Shown in pieces: positions 21,530-31,178 of a DNA stretch of 34,172 nucleotides. The stretch is from Fidelibacterota bacterium (lineage in GTDB: Bacteria; Fidelibacterota; Marinisomatia; Marinisomatales; Marinisomataceae). The DNA lies in NCBI GenBank assembly GCA_014240005.1, contig JAAZXT010000033.1, forward strand, positions 1 through 34,172, given 5' to 3'. A model generated the notes under the pieces. The model did not search any database. It was not told where the DNA came from and was given only the letters and a program-made list of their open reading frames with translations. The position numbers were made by a program, and so were the translations under genes. How positions within the stretch are numbered: the first letter of the stretch is position 1; the number at the start of each line of letters is the position of its first letter.

Positions 21530-23878
21530 ATGACTGACTCTATTAGAATCTTTCAGTTAGCAAAAGAACTGAATATATCTCACAATGATATTGTTGATTT
21601 TCTAAAATCAAAAGGGATATCTGTTTCGAGTCATATGTCTCCAATTGATGGAAAAACTCAGCAAGTAGTATATACTGAGTTTGCTAAAGATAGGCAATCG
21701 GCAGAACGAGACAGGAAAGAGCAGGTTAGAAAAGAGATTCATGACTCTAAAGTAGTTATGAAAACAAAATCTGTTAAAAAATTTAAAATTTTGTCAGTAC
21801 AAGATCAAAGAGAGCAAGAAAAGATAAAAAAAGTTGAATCGGAAAAAGTAGAAGGAAAAAAGACAGCAAAAGTTGAATCGAAAAAAGTTGTTGAGAAGAA
21901 AGAACCAAAGAAAAAATTAAGAAAAATTACACTACGAGAACCTTCTACAGCTCAAGATAAGAAAGAAATTAAAAAAGACAAAGAAGCGATTAAGAAAGAT
22001 ACTTCTGCAGTAAAAAGACTTAAAAAGACTTTGGCATCGATGGATGCTAGTCCAAAAAAGAAATCTTATAAAAAAGCTAAAAAAGATTCAGATAGTGATT
22101 CAAGTGATACTCCAAGAGTCGTCGAGTTGGCAGAATACGCTAGTATTGATGAGATTGCGAAAGTATTAGATGTAAACACTAGTGAAGTTATTGGAAAATG
22201 CCTACAGATGGGAGTTTTAGCTACTGTAAATCAAAGATTAGAATGGGACATTATTGAGTTAATTGCTGGAGAATATGATGTTGAATTAAAGAAACATGAA
22301 GAAGTTATAGATGACTTGTTTGTAATAGCTCATACAGAAGAAGAGTTGGTAGATGCAACAAATCGTGCACCAGTTGTAACAATTATGGGTCACGTAGATC
22401 ATGGTAAAACATCTATTTTAGATTATATAAGAGAAACGAAGGTAGCTGCAGATGAATCAGGCGGTATTACCCAACGAGTTGGAGCATATCAGATTGATCA
22501 TAATGGCAATAAAATTACCTTTTTAGACACGCCTGGACACGAAGCGTTTACTGCAATGCGAGCAAGAGGAGCACAATCAACTGATATTGTAATTCTTGTT
22601 GTTGCTGCTGATGATAGTGTTATGCCTCAGACTTTAGAAGCTATTGATCACTCAAAAGCAGCAGAAGTGCCAATTATTGTTGCCATCAATAAAATTGATA
22701 AGCCTGGAGCAAATCCAGATACTGTAAAGAGAGAATTATCTGAAAAAGACGTACTTGTTGAAGATTGGGGTGGTAAAATTCAATCTGTTCATACCTCTGC
22801 CATAACAGGTGAAGGTATTGACGCATTGATGGAAGCAATCTTGTTAGAAGCTGAAGTATTAGATTTAAAAGCTAACGCTGCTATAGAATGCAAAGGGACT
22901 GTGATTGATTCTAAGCTAGATAAAGGTTTGGGTCCAATAGCTACAGTTTTAATTCAGAAAGGAACTTTAAAAATAGGAACTCTATTTATTTGTAATAATT
23001 ATCCAGGAAAAGTTCGTGCAATTATGAATGAAAGAGGTGAGCGTATTAAAACCGCAGGACCGTCAGATGCTGTACAAATTCTTGGATTTGATCAAGTTCC
23101 GCAATCAGGAGATATTTTTGCTGAAGTGGTCAATGAATCTAACTTAAAGAAGATTGCAAATGAAAGGCAAAGAATTAAGAGAGAAATTGACTTACAAATG
23201 GTTCAAAAAACTTCATTAGATAGTATTTCTGCTCAAATTAAAGAAGGCGATGTTAATAATTTAAATATTATCATAAAGGCAGATTCTGATGGATCTATTG
23301 AGGCTCTTATACAAAGTTTAGAGAAAATTAATAACGATGAAGTTGGAGTTGATGTTGTACATAAAGGGGTAGGTAATGTAAGTGACTCTGATGTATTGCT
23401 CGCCCAAGCATCTAAAGCTGTTGTAATAGGTTTTGGTGTTCAAGTACCATCTAATACAAAATTGTTAGCAAATCAAAGCAATGTTGAAATTAGAGCCTAT
23501 AATATCATCTATCAGGTTGTTGAAGATGTTAAGTTAGCTGTTGAAGGTCTATTGAGACCTGATCTTGTAGAAGAAGTTCTAGGAGAAGCTATTGTTAAGG
23601 AATCATTTAAGATTCCAAAAATTGGTTTTATTGCCGGTTCTCAAGTTGAAAGTGGAAAGATCACTAGAGACTGTTTCGTTAGACTTATAAGAGAAGACGA
23701 AGAATTAATATCAAAAGGAAAGTTAGTATCATTGAAACGTTTTAAAGATGATGTCAATAGCGTTGATTCCGGTTTAGAATGTGGAATTGCTGTTGAAGGT
23801 GTTAAAAAGTACTTTCCTGGAGATAGAATTGTAGCATATAAAATAAATGAGATTAAAAGAAAACTATCAGAAAGTTGA
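21530..23878 (+). CDS. infB: Translation initiation factor IF-2
   Basis: 782 residues. The first IF2_N helical module ([20 protein letters not shown]) is followed by a Lys/Glu-rich flexible linker (about 60-185) and a second IF2_N-like module ('[20 protein letters not shown]'). The GTPase domain has G1 'GHVDHGKT' (about 286), switch I '[10 protein letters not shown]', G3 'DTPGHEAF' (about 333), G4 'NKID' (about 387) and 'SAITGEGI'; domains II-IV and the fMet-tRNA-binding C-terminal domain end the protein. It places initiator tRNA on the 30S subunit and drives subunit joining. Its stop overlaps the rbfA start by 4 nt (TTGA). Confidence 0.98.
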   Translation: MTDSIRIFQLAKELNISHNDIVDFLKSKGISVSSHMSPIDGKTQQVVYTEFAKDRQSAERDRKEQVRKEIHDSKVVMKTKSVKKFKILSVQDQREQEKIKKVESEKVEGKKTAKVESKKVVEKKEPKKKLRKITLREPSTAQDKKEIKKDKEAIKKDTSAVKRLKKTLASMDASPKKKSYKKAKKDSDSDSSDTPRVVELAEYASIDEIAKVLDVNTSEVIGKCLQMGVLATVNQRLEWDIIELIAGEYDVELKKHEEVIDDLFVIAHTEEELVDATNRAPVVTIMGHVDHGKTSILDYIRETKVAADESGGITQRVGAYQIDHNGNKITFLDTPGHEAFTAMRARGAQSTDIVILVVAADDSVMPQTLEAIDHSKAAEVPIIVAINKIDKPGANPDTVKRELSEKDVLVEDWGGKIQSVHTSAITGEGIDALMEAILLEAEVLDLKANAAIECKGTVIDSKLDKGLGPIATVLIQKGTLKIGTLFICNNYPGKVRAIMNERGERIKTAGPSDAVQILGFDQVPQSGDIFAEVVNESNLKKIANERQRIKREIDLQMVQKTSLDSISAQIKEGDVNNLNIIIKADSDGSIEALIQSLEKINNDEVGVDVVHKGVGNVSDSDVLLAQASKAVVIGFGVQVPSNTKLLANQSNVEIRAYNIIYQVVEDVKLAVEGLLRPDLVEEVLGEAIVKESFKIPKIGFIAGSQVESGKITRDCFVRLIREDEELISKGKLVSLKRFKDDVNSVDSGLECGIAVEGVKKYFPGDRIVAYKINEIKRKLSES

Positions 23879-24222
23879 ATACTAAACCATTTTCAAGATC
23901 AGAGCGTGTTGAACAGCAAGTTTTAAAAACTATTAATCAAATTTTATCAAAAGATCTAGATTTGAGAAAATATGGTTTTTTAACATTTTCAGACGTTAAA
24001 ATGACTTCAGATCTAAAGCATGCTAATTTATTCTACAGCATTATTAACCCAACCAAAGATTTGAAGATTATCAATAAAGAATTAAACTTGTTAGTTCCTA
24101 CATTTAGAAAGTATTTATCAATGTCTTTAGAGCTAAGATCTACACCTACTTTAAAGTTCATTTATGACGATTCTTTTGAGCAGTTTCAGAAGATAAATGA
24201 ATTAATGAAAAAGATTGATTAG
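23875..24222 (+). CDS. rbfA: Ribosome-binding factor A
   Basis: 115 residues, a single KH-like domain: 'SRSERVEQQVLKTINQIL', 'LTFSDVKMTSDLKHANLFYS' and 'LRSTPTLKFIYDDSFEQ'. It helps 30S maturation and 16S 5'-end processing in the cold. It starts with TTG at 23875, overlapping the infB stop (TTGA), a classic coupling geometry; no ATG is available near the conserved N-terminus. The length is normal for the family. truB starts 2 nt after its stop. Confidence 0.93.
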   Translation: MNTKPFSRSERVEQQVLKTINQILSKDLDLRKYGFLTFSDVKMTSDLKHANLFYSIINPTKDLKIINKELNLLVPTFRKYLSMSLELRSTPTLKFIYDDSFEQFQKINELMKKID

Positions 24223-24224
24223 TT

Positions 24225-24866
24225 ATGATATATAACATATATAAGCCTAAAGATTTTTCTTCTTTTAGTGTTGTGAAGCAAATTAAGAGGATTACACATG
24301 AAAAAGTGGGACATTCAGGTACATTAGATCCGTTTGCTGACGGTGTTTTAGTATTGGGTGTTGGTAAATCAACTAAAAAATTATCAGATATCATTCAATA
24401 TGATAAGACTTATGAAGGTGTGATAAAATTAGGAAAAAAAACAGATACAAAAGATCTTACAGGAACTGTTATAGGTAAAGAAAAGGTTCCTAATATCAAT
24501 GGTATTGATTTTGAGAAGATTTCTCAATCATTTTTAGGTATTCAAATGCAAGAAACTCCAATGTATTCAGCGAGAAAAGTTAATGGAGTTAGACTGTATA
24601 AGCTTGCTAGAAAGAATATTTCAGTTAAGAGAAATCCTAAGCAGATTGAAATTAAGTATTTAAAGTGTACCGTTATTGATAGTGATACATTGCAAATTAA
24701 AGTGGAATGTTCATCTGGGACATATATTAGGGTTTTGGCAGAAGATATAGCAAAGAAAATTGGTACTGTAGGTCATTTAATAAAACTAACACGAACAACA
24801 GTAGGATCTTTTTCATTAAATGACTCATTAACTGTAGAAAAATTTGAGGAAGAATGGAAGTCATAA
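24225..24866 (+). CDS. truB: tRNA pseudouridine(55) synthase, short form
   Basis: 213 residues. 'YNIYKPKDFSSFSVVKQIKR' is followed by the catalytic box 'VGHSGTLDPFADGVLVLGVGKSTK' (catalytic Asp), 'DKTYEGVIKLGKKTDTKDLTG', 'PMYSARKVNGVRLYKLAR' and 'CSSGTYIRVLAEDIAKKIG'. It isomerises U55 in the T-loop of tRNAs. It is about 100 residues shorter than E. coli TruB, lacking the C-terminal PUA-type extension, as in several other phyla. ribF starts 13 nt before its end. Confidence 0.96.
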   Translation: MIYNIYKPKDFSSFSVVKQIKRITHEKVGHSGTLDPFADGVLVLGVGKSTKKLSDIIQYDKTYEGVIKLGKKTDTKDLTGTVIGKEKVPNINGIDFEKISQSFLGIQMQETPMYSARKVNGVRLYKLARKNISVKRNPKQIEIKYLKCTVIDSDTLQIKVECSSGTYIRVLAEDIAKKIGTVGHLIKLTRTTVGSFSLNDSLTVEKFEEEWKS

Positions 24867-25804
24867 GATCAATTGAAAATATGCAGCCATTAGAGTCTTC
24901 TGTTGTAACTATTGGAAATTATGATGGAATACATCTAGGTCATCAAGATATACTAAAACATATCATAGAAACTGCTAAAAAAGAGTCAATTCCTTCATGT
25001 CTAATTACATTTGATCCATATCCAGCGTATATATTATCAAATGATAGCAAACCAATGAATCTACAAGATATTGATTCCAAGCTTGCTGCGCTTGAAGAGA
25101 TGGGAGTTGATAAGGTTCTTGTCATTCCTTTTACATTAGAATTTTCACGTATGTCAGCAGAAGATTTTTCAGAAAATATTATTAAGAGACTATTCAATCC
25201 TAAGCTGATCTCCGTAGGAGAAAATCATTATTTTGGATTCAATAAAAGAGGAGATATATCTTTTTTGACTAAATTTTGTCATGAAAATAATATTGATCTA
25301 CACACTCCTGAAATAAGAGTGCTGCATGGTAAACCAATTTCAAGCACACTAACAAGAGGGTTAATCTATGATGGACTTTTAGATCAAGTTCCATCATTAT
25401 TAGGTAAATTTTATGGTTTTAATGTAGTTACGGTACATGGGTCAAATAGGGGAAAATCGATGAATTATCCCACTGCAAATTTTATACCCCTAAGTAAATA
25501 TCAGATGATTCCTGAAGGTGGCGTATATCTTTCAAGAGTACTCTTAGACGGAGAAGAGTACTTTGGGATGGCAAATATTGGATATAGACCGACTTTTAAT
25601 GAAAAAAAATTTGTTATGGAAGTTCACATTTTATCTGATAAATTCAGCGACTTATACGATAAAAGATTTTATATAGAATTTTTAAATAAAATTCGAAATG
25701 AAATAAAGTTTGAAAGTAAAGAATACTTAATCAAACAGATTGAAAACGATAAGGAAGTATGTATTAAATTGATAGATTCTTTTAAGGAGAAATATGAAAT
25801 ATAG
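24854..25804 (+). CDS. ribF: Bifunctional riboflavin kinase / FAD synthetase
   Basis: 316 residues. The N-terminal FMN adenylyltransferase domain (about 1-180) has 'VVTIGNYDGIHLGHQDILKH' (the HxGH nucleotidyl-transfer motif) and 'FGFNKRGD'. The C-terminal riboflavin kinase domain (about 185-316) has 'GSNRGKSMNYPTANF', then 'PEGGVYLSRV', 'GMANIGYRPTF' and 'MEVHIL'. It makes FMN from riboflavin and FAD from FMN in the cytosol. It overlaps truB by 13 nt and rpsO by 11 nt, a placement seen in many phyla. Confidence 0.97.
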   Translation: MEVIRSIENMQPLESSVVTIGNYDGIHLGHQDILKHIIETAKKESIPSCLITFDPYPAYILSNDSKPMNLQDIDSKLAALEEMGVDKVLVIPFTLEFSRMSAEDFSENIIKRLFNPKLISVGENHYFGFNKRGDISFLTKFCHENNIDLHTPEIRVLHGKPISSTLTRGLIYDGLLDQVPSLLGKFYGFNVVTVHGSNRGKSMNYPTANFIPLSKYQMIPEGGVYLSRVLLDGEEYFGMANIGYRPTFNEKKFVMEVHILSDKFSDLYDKRFYIEFLNKIRNEIKFESKEYLIKQIENDKEVCIKLIDSFKEKYEI

Positions 25805-26063
25805 TAAAGAAACGAGTAAGATTATTCAAGACGCAGGTATTGATGTTAATAACGTTGGTAGTAGTGAAGCGCAAATTGCACTTCTTACAGACCGTATTAG
25901 ATCATTGACAGAACATGTAAAATTACATAAGAAAGATGTTCACTCGCGACATGGCTTAGTTAAACTCGTATCACAAAGAAGAAAACAATTGAAATATTTA
26001 AGAAAAACTAAACTAGATAGTTATGATGAATTAATCACCAAACTATCAATAAGAGGATTATAA
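25794..26063 (+). CDS. rpsO: 30S ribosomal protein S15
   Basis: 89 residues, the exact family size. Conserved blocks are 'GSSEAQIALLTDRIRSLTEH', 'HKKDVHSRHGLVKLVSQRRK' and 'LKYLRK'. It binds 16S rRNA helices 20-22 early in 30S assembly. The start lies inside ribF, with GGAGAAAT upstream as a Shine-Dalgarno. pnp follows after 9 nt. In other bacteria S15 represses its own translation through an mRNA pseudoknot; the overlapping arrangement here leaves no free leader for a known version of that. Confidence 0.98.
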   Translation: MKYSKETSKIIQDAGIDVNNVGSSEAQIALLTDRIRSLTEHVKLHKKDVHSRHGLVKLVSQRRKQLKYLRKTKLDSYDELITKLSIRGL

Positions 26064-26072
26064 AGAAAGAAT

Positions 26073-28148
26073 ATGATAAAAGTAGAAAAAAATATAGCCG
26101 GCCGACTATTAAAAATTGAATCAGGCCAAATAGCAAGACAAGCGGGTGGATCCGTATTTATTACGTATGGAGACACTGCAATGCTTGCAGCAGTATGTTG
26201 TTCATCTGAACCGAGAGAGGGTTTAAACTTTCTTCCGATGCAGGTTGAATATAGAGAAAAACATTATGCGGGTGGAAAAATACCCGGAGGTTTCTTTAAA
26301 AGAGAGGCGAAACCAACAGATGCTGAAGTTTTAACTTCACGTTTGACAGATCGTCCAATTAGACCTTTAATTCCTAAGAATTATAGAAATGATTTACAAA
26401 TTATGTTAACCACAATGTCTTATGATGGTGTGAATACACCGGATGTAGTAGCAGCAATTGGTGCTTCTGCGGCATTGTTATTGTCTCCAGTACCATTTGA
26501 TGGTCCAATAGCTTCTGTTAAAGTAGGCTTAGTTGACGGAGAATATGTTTTAAATCCTACATTGGAACAAATGGAATCATCTGATTTAGATTTGATGGTA
26601 ACCGGTAAAAAAGATAAAATTTGTATGATTGAGGGTGGTTCTAATTTTGTACCTGAAAAAACAATTTTAGAAGCATTAGACATTGCAATGGAAGGTATTA
26701 ATGACATTGTGGATCTTCAAATGGAATTTTCAGAACATTTTGATAATTCTTATGAGATTGTTGACAATACAGTAATAACTGACGAAGTAATCAAGTCTCT
26801 TGAAGATTCATTTTCAGATCAAATAGAAAAATTACTTGATATGGATTCTAAGCAAGCAATGGATGTTGCATATAACGAAATTGTAAAAGAAGCTTCGACT
26901 CCTCATGAAGAAGATGAAAAGATGTATTCTGAAGTAAAAGAATATGTTAAAAATATGTTTAAAAATGCAGTTAGAAAAACTGCATTAGAGAAAAAAGTGA
27001 GAGTTGATGGTAGAGGATTAGATGATATTAGACCAATTAGTATTGTTCCATCATTATTACCTCGTGTTCACGGATCTGCTTTATTTACTCGAGGTGAAAC
27101 GCAAGCAATTGCTGCGCTTACTTTAGGTAATGCTAGAGACGAACAAATTATCGATTCAATGGCAAGTGATTATAAAAAATCATTCATGCTACACTACAAT
27201 TTCCCTCCTTACTGTGTAGGGGAAACTGGAAGAATTGGTTTCACAAATAGAAGAGAGATTGGCCATGGTCATTTAGCGGAAAGATCGCTAAAACCTATAT
27301 TGCCTTCATCTGAAGAGTTTCCATATACAATTCGCGTTGTATCAGAAATTACAGAATCAAATGGATCTTCTTCTATGGCATCAGTGTGTGGTGGCTCATT
27401 AGCTATGATGAACGCTGGAGTGCCTATTAAAGAGCATGTTGCTGGTATTGCAATGGGATTAATCACTGATGGTGAAAATCATGCAGTATTAAGTGATATC
27501 TTGGGAACTGAAGATTTTTATGGAGACATGGACTTCAAAGTTGCTGGAACTAAAGATGGAATTAGTGCCATCCAATTAGATTTAAAAGTTCCTGGATTAC
27601 CAATGGAAATTCTATCTATGGCATTAGAGCAAGCAAATAAAGGTAGATTGCATATTCTTGATGAGATGAATAAAGCAATAAGTACTCCAAATGCATTGTC
27701 TCAATATGCACCACAGATCGAATCGTTTAAGATTGATAAAGAGAAAATTGGAGCCCTTATTGGTCCAGGTGGAAAAAACATTAAAGCAATTCAAGAAAGA
27801 GCTGAATGTGTTATCAATATTGAAGATGATGGAACTGTTAGTGTATCAGCAGCAGATAAAGCAGCACTTGATAATGCTATTGCTCAAGTTAAAGCGGTTA
27901 CTGAAGATCCAAAAGTTGGAACTGTTTTTGACGGTAAGGTTACAAAGATACTAGATTTTGGTGCTTTTGTAGAATTTGCTCCAGGACGTGAAGGTTTAGT
28001 GCATATTTCACAGTTAGCTTGGGAACGAGTTAATAAAGTAGATGATGTACTGTCAGTAGGGGATGCTGTAAAAATCAAATTGTTTGAAATTGATAAGCAA
28101 GGTCGTTTAAACTTTAGTATGAAATTGCTAATGGATAAACCTGAATAA
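26073..28148 (+). CDS. pnp: Polyribonucleotide nucleotidyltransferase (PNPase)
   Basis: 691 residues. Two RNase PH cores surround a helical linker: the first begins 'AGRLLKIESGQIARQAGGSV' with 'GGFFKREAKPTDAEVLTSRL'; the second begins 'RVDGRGLDDIRPISI' with 'SALFTRGETQAIAALTLG' and the active-site context 'LDLKVPGLPMEIL'. A KH domain ('IGALIGPGGKNIKAIQE', about 565-) and an S1 domain (about 615-691, 'GTVFDGKVTKILDFGAFVEF') follow. It degrades mRNA 3' to 5' phosphorolytically as a trimer. It is the last gene of the translation operon before a 35-nt gap. Confidence 0.98.
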   Translation: MIKVEKNIAGRLLKIESGQIARQAGGSVFITYGDTAMLAAVCCSSEPREGLNFLPMQVEYREKHYAGGKIPGGFFKREAKPTDAEVLTSRLTDRPIRPLIPKNYRNDLQIMLTTMSYDGVNTPDVVAAIGASAALLLSPVPFDGPIASVKVGLVDGEYVLNPTLEQMESSDLDLMVTGKKDKICMIEGGSNFVPEKTILEALDIAMEGINDIVDLQMEFSEHFDNSYEIVDNTVITDEVIKSLEDSFSDQIEKLLDMDSKQAMDVAYNEIVKEASTPHEEDEKMYSEVKEYVKNMFKNAVRKTALEKKVRVDGRGLDDIRPISIVPSLLPRVHGSALFTRGETQAIAALTLGNARDEQIIDSMASDYKKSFMLHYNFPPYCVGETGRIGFTNRREIGHGHLAERSLKPILPSSEEFPYTIRVVSEITESNGSSSMASVCGGSLAMMNAGVPIKEHVAGIAMGLITDGENHAVLSDILGTEDFYGDMDFKVAGTKDGISAIQLDLKVPGLPMEILSMALEQANKGRLHILDEMNKAISTPNALSQYAPQIESFKIDKEKIGALIGPGGKNIKAIQERAECVINIEDDGTVSVSAADKAALDNAIAQVKAVTEDPKVGTVFDGKVTKILDFGAFVEFAPGREGLVHISQLAWERVNKVDDVLSVGDAVKIKLFEIDKQGRLNFSMKLLMDKPE

Positions 28149-28183
28149 TTAAAGATATTTAACTTTAAATAACAAAACTCATC

Positions 28184-29284
28184 ATGAAAATTGGCGTTCC
28201 TAAAGAGATTATTTCTCAGGAATATCGTGTATCGATTAATCCTGAGACTGCAAAACTTTTACTCGAAAGTTCTCATCAGTTATTCATTCAAAAAAATGCA
28301 GGCGTTGATAGCGGTTATAGCGACCAAGAATATGCTAATCTTGGTTGTACTATATTAGACAATGCTATAGATGTGTTCCATCAATCTGATTTAATTATAA
28401 AAGTTAAAGAACCTTCTTTAGATGAAGTAGAGCTAATGAAGAATAAGATGCTCTTCACATATCTTCATTTAAGTTCATCAAAAATTCTGACAGAAAAGCT
28501 CTTAGAATGTAATGTTATAGCACTTGCGTACGAAACTGTTGTAATCAATAATGAGACTCCTATGTTAAAACCTATGAGTGAGATTGCGGGCAGATTATCT
28601 CTTTTAGACTCTATTGAACTTTTAAAGAAAAGTAAAGGAGGTAAGGGGAAACTAATATCAGGAACTTCTCTTTCAGATCCAGCAAATGTATTGATTATTG
28701 GCGCTGGTATCGTCGGTATTAATGCAATGCAAATGAGTTTAGGTTTGGGTGCGAATACAACAATTTTAGATATTAATAACGAATTACTTTCAAAAATAAA
28801 AACTCAATATCCTGCAGTAAATATAGGAACATCTTCCAAAGAACTGATTGAAGGTTTATTACCAATAGCAGATGTTGTGATTGGCGCAGTATTAACTCCA
28901 GGGGCTAAGCCACCAACAGTAATTACTAAAGAAATGCTTAGCTTGATGCAGGATAAGAGCATTTTATCTGATGTTGCTATTGATCAAGGTGGTTGCTTTG
29001 AAACATCTAAACCAACTACCCATAGTGAACCTACCTATGAAATTGATGGTGTTATCCACTATTGTGTTAAGAATATCCCATCTGCGGTGCCATTTACTGC
29101 CACTAACGCTTTAAATGAGTCTACAAGGCCATTTATAGCCAGATTAGCTAATGAGGGGGTAGAAGGATTAAGATCAAACATTAATCTTCTTATGGCGCTA
29201 AATACATATGACGGCCATCTAGTTAATAAAGAAGTAGCCGACGCTCATGGCTTAGAATATTCTGATCCAAGTAATATTCTTTAA
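28184..29284 (+). CDS. ald: Alanine dehydrogenase
   Basis: 366 residues, typical of the family. 'MKIGVPKEIISQEYRVSINP' and 'KNAGVDSGYSDQEY' open the protein. 'IIKVKEP' and 'LFTYLHLSS' supply the pyruvate-binding Lys and His. The Rossmann motif 'VLIIGAGIVGINAMQMSLGLGA' (about 168) with 'ILDIN' binds NAD. 'DVAIDQGGCFETSKPTTHSE' and 'KNIPSAVPFTATNAL' are strongly diagnostic. It interconverts L-alanine and pyruvate plus ammonium. A weak AT-rich hairpin follows. The link to the next gene, a MerR-type regulator, is positional only. Confidence 0.97.
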   Translation: MKIGVPKEIISQEYRVSINPETAKLLLESSHQLFIQKNAGVDSGYSDQEYANLGCTILDNAIDVFHQSDLIIKVKEPSLDEVELMKNKMLFTYLHLSSSKILTEKLLECNVIALAYETVVINNETPMLKPMSEIAGRLSLLDSIELLKKSKGGKGKLISGTSLSDPANVLIIGAGIVGINAMQMSLGLGANTTILDINNELLSKIKTQYPAVNIGTSSKELIEGLLPIADVVIGAVLTPGAKPPTVITKEMLSLMQDKSILSDVAIDQGGCFETSKPTTHSEPTYEIDGVIHYCVKNIPSAVPFTATNALNESTRPFIARLANEGVEGLRSNINLLMALNTYDGHLVNKEVADAHGLEYSDPSNIL

Positions 29285-29292
29285 ATATTAGC

Positions 29293-29324
29293 ATTAAAGA
29301 ATAACTTTAATCACTTGTTTTTTT
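29293..29324 (+). terminator. Weak possible terminator after ald
   Basis: ATTAAAG pairs with CTTTAAT (7 bp, all but one A-T, 5-nt loop), and a run of seven T begins 6 nt later. This is low stability, so partial read-through into the MerR gene is likely. Confidence 0.35.
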
Positions 29325-29349
29325 CTTAAAAAAATAATAACCTAAAGTA

Positions 29350-29697
29350 ATGCTTGAATCAAAAACAAAGCTATATTATAGCATTAAAGAAGTAAGTGAA
29401 ATCACCAACCTTAAACCTTATGTTTTAAGATACTGGGAGTCAGAGTTTCCATCACTAAAACCTGTAAAAAATAAAGCAGGTAATAGAACCTATAAACAAA
29501 ATGACATTAATGTAGTACTTGAGATTAAGGAATTACTTTATGGTAAGAAATTTACGATTAAAGGTGCAATAGAAGAAATGAAGGGTGGTTCTAAGATTGG
29601 ATCCGCTTCAACTAAGATTAGCAATAGCGATGTGTCAGTTCTTATGGAAATCCGCAATGAATTGAAAAGTATCTTAAATGAACTAAATAGACATTAG
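29350..29697 (+). CDS. MerR-family transcriptional regulator
   Basis: 115 residues. The N-terminal winged helix-turn-helix reads 'YYSIKEVSEITNLKPYVLRY', then 'WESEFPSLKPVKNKAGNRTY', then 'NDINVVLEIKELLYGKKFTI', the typical MerR fold ('..Y.LRYWE..F'). The remaining 40 residues are helical ('DVSVLMEIRNELKSILNELN') and would form the dimer coil. It lacks a Cys-rich effector loop, so it is not a metal sensor of the MerR/CueR kind; it resembles the short HspR/MlrA-like group common upstream of translation genes. The target is unknown. The fatty acid hydroxylase gene starts 4 nt after its stop. Confidence 0.85.
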   Translation: MLESKTKLYYSIKEVSEITNLKPYVLRYWESEFPSLKPVKNKAGNRTYKQNDINVVLEIKELLYGKKFTIKGAIEEMKGGSKIGSASTKISNSDVSVLMEIRNELKSILNELNRH

Positions 29698-29701
29698 AGC
29701 T

Positions 29702-30925
29702 ATGGACGTTTCATCGTTAATTACATATTCAATTCCAGTTTTTCTTCTACTAATTATTATTGAGTTTTTTTATGGTATTATAAAAAAAGACAATAATTAT
29801 AGAGTGAATGATGCTTTAACAAGTATGTCTTTAGGTTTGATCAGTCGATTTGTTCCATTATTAGGGTTAGGTTTTCAATACGTTGTTTACAAGTATGTTG
29901 CTCAATATTATAATTTAAAATTACTAAACTTAGAGGAGACTTGGGTTTGGGTAGTATCTTTCATTCTTTATGATATCTGTTATTATTGGATGCATCGCAT
30001 GCATCATGAGATAAAAATTTTCTGGGCAACTCACGTTGTACATCACCATGGAGAAGAGTTTAATTTAGCAACTGCTTTAAGACAGACTAGCAGTGGCTTT
30101 TTATGGAAGTGGGTATTCTTTTTACCAGTGTTTATAATTGGTGTTCCTCCAGAAGTCTATGTTAGTGTTGCAGGGGTTAATTTAATCTATCAATTTTGGG
30201 TGCACACGGAACATGTTGGAAGGTTAGGGTTTCTTGAATATATATTCATAACTCCATCTAATCATAGAATTCATCACGCTCAGAACGATGATTATTTAGA
30301 CGCAAATTATGGAGGTGTTTTTATTTTATGGGATCGTATTTTTGGAACATTTATTGATGAAAGAAAAGATTTAAAACCAATATATGGTACTGTTAAACCA
30401 TTAAAATCATTTAATCCTTTCTGGGCAAACATTGAAGTGTTCTATCAAATGATTTTAGATTCTTATAGGACGAAAAAACTTAAGGATAAAGTATATGTTT
30501 GGTTTTCGCCGCCAGCTTGGAGACCAGATGATGTTACAGAGAAATATCCTCTAAAAAAGAACGACTTGGATAGCTTCAAAAAATATGATCCTCAAATAGG
30601 AATTAGACAAAAAATATTTGGATTCTTTCAATTTATAATGATAAATGCTTTGACGGTTTTAATGTTGTTTAATATAGATAAATTCTCTTATTCTGAAATG
30701 TTATCTGTTGCAGTTTTGGTTGTAACTCTAGCAATTTCAAATTCTTTCATACTGGACGGAAAAACATATGCAAATAAAGTTGAGATAGCCCGATTATGTG
30801 GTGTCTTTATATTCTTATATCTTGGATTTTTTACTAATTTTGTATATTTGATTTTAGTTCATACTATTGTTGCTTTAACAATAACTTTACTCTTGTTAAA
30901 AAATGATAGATATAGTTTTGGTTAA
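29702..30925 (+). CDS. Fatty acid hydroxylase / sterol desaturase superfamily, alkylglycerol monooxygenase-like
   Basis: 407 residues, integral membrane diiron enzyme. Histidine boxes are intact: 'YYWMHRMHHE' (HxxxH type), 'ATHVVHHHGEEFN' (HxxHH) and 'SNHRIHHAQND' (HxxHH), with an extra His near 'FWVHTEHVG'. Hydrophobic helices flank them, at the N-terminus and after 'GFFQFIMINALTVLMLF'. The C-terminal section 'FSPPAWRPDDVTEKYPLKKND' matches bacterial relatives of alkylglycerol monooxygenase (TMEM195). Likely chemistry is O2-dependent hydroxylation of an acyl or ether lipid; the exact substrate is unknown. It is in a two-gene unit with the MerR-type regulator and is followed by a strong terminator. 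Confidence 0.9.
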   Translation: MDVSSLITYSIPVFLLLIIIEFFYGIIKKDNNYRVNDALTSMSLGLISRFVPLLGLGFQYVVYKYVAQYYNLKLLNLEETWVWVVSFILYDICYYWMHRMHHEIKIFWATHVVHHHGEEFNLATALRQTSSGFLWKWVFFLPVFIIGVPPEVYVSVAGVNLIYQFWVHTEHVGRLGFLEYIFITPSNHRIHHAQNDDYLDANYGGVFILWDRIFGTFIDERKDLKPIYGTVKPLKSFNPFWANIEVFYQMILDSYRTKKLKDKVYVWFSPPAWRPDDVTEKYPLKKNDLDSFKKYDPQIGIRQKIFGFFQFIMINALTVLMLFNIDKFSYSEMLSVAVLVVTLAISNSFILDGKTYANKVEIARLCGVFIFLYLGFFTNFVYLILVHTIVALTITLLLLKNDRYSFG

Positions 30926-30959
30926 TAGAATAATTCATACCTTAATTTGGTAGCCAACT

Positions 30960-30996
30960 AAAAGCCTCTCGGTATATGATTACTAAGAGGCTTTTT
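30960..30996 (+). terminator. Strong intrinsic terminator after the hydroxylase gene
   Basis: AAAAGCCTCT pairs with AGAGGCTTTT (10 bp), and a second inner stem (GGTA/TACT, one wobble) closes a 6-nt loop. Five T, C, then three T follow. Confidence 0.9.
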
Positions 30997-31034
30997 CTTT
31001 ATTAACATGATAAAAATAGTATTAACTTAATTGT

Positions 31035-31178
31035 ATGAAAATGAAAAGACTTTTTAACTCAATTATAGTAGGGATTGGAATATTTTCTGCTTCTTTTCTA
31101 GTGCCTGTTATTGGTGGAATTATATCTATTCCTATGAGTTTAATCGGAGCATGGATGTATTATGGTCACAGTAAATAG
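31035..31178 (+). CDS. 47-aa hydrophobic small membrane protein (not in the ORF track)
   Basis: The frame 'MKMKRLFNSIIVGIGIFSAS', continuing 'FLVPVIGGIISIPMSLIGAW' and 'MYYGHSK', opens 35 nt after the terminator and overlaps the msrA start by 17 nt. It has a positively charged start (MKMKR) and a long hydrophobic region with a Pro/Gly break, so it could form one or two membrane helices. Clean hydrophobic composition and the tight overlap support it being real. No Shine-Dalgarno is visible. The function is unknown. It could be a false positive, but it explains the otherwise gene-free 236 bases before msrA. Confidence 0.45.
   Translation: MKMKRLFNSIIVGIGIFSASFLVPVIGGIISIPMSLIGAWMYYGHSK

Noticed and set aside
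21235-21531. 98-aa minus-strand Ser/Val/Thr-repeat ORF
   Set aside because: It is the complement of the nusA tandem repeat; the sense frame has the known NusA domains.
27691-27954. 87-aa plus-strand ORF inside pnp
   Set aside because: It is an out-of-frame shadow of the PNPase KH/S1 region with biased Leu/Lys content.
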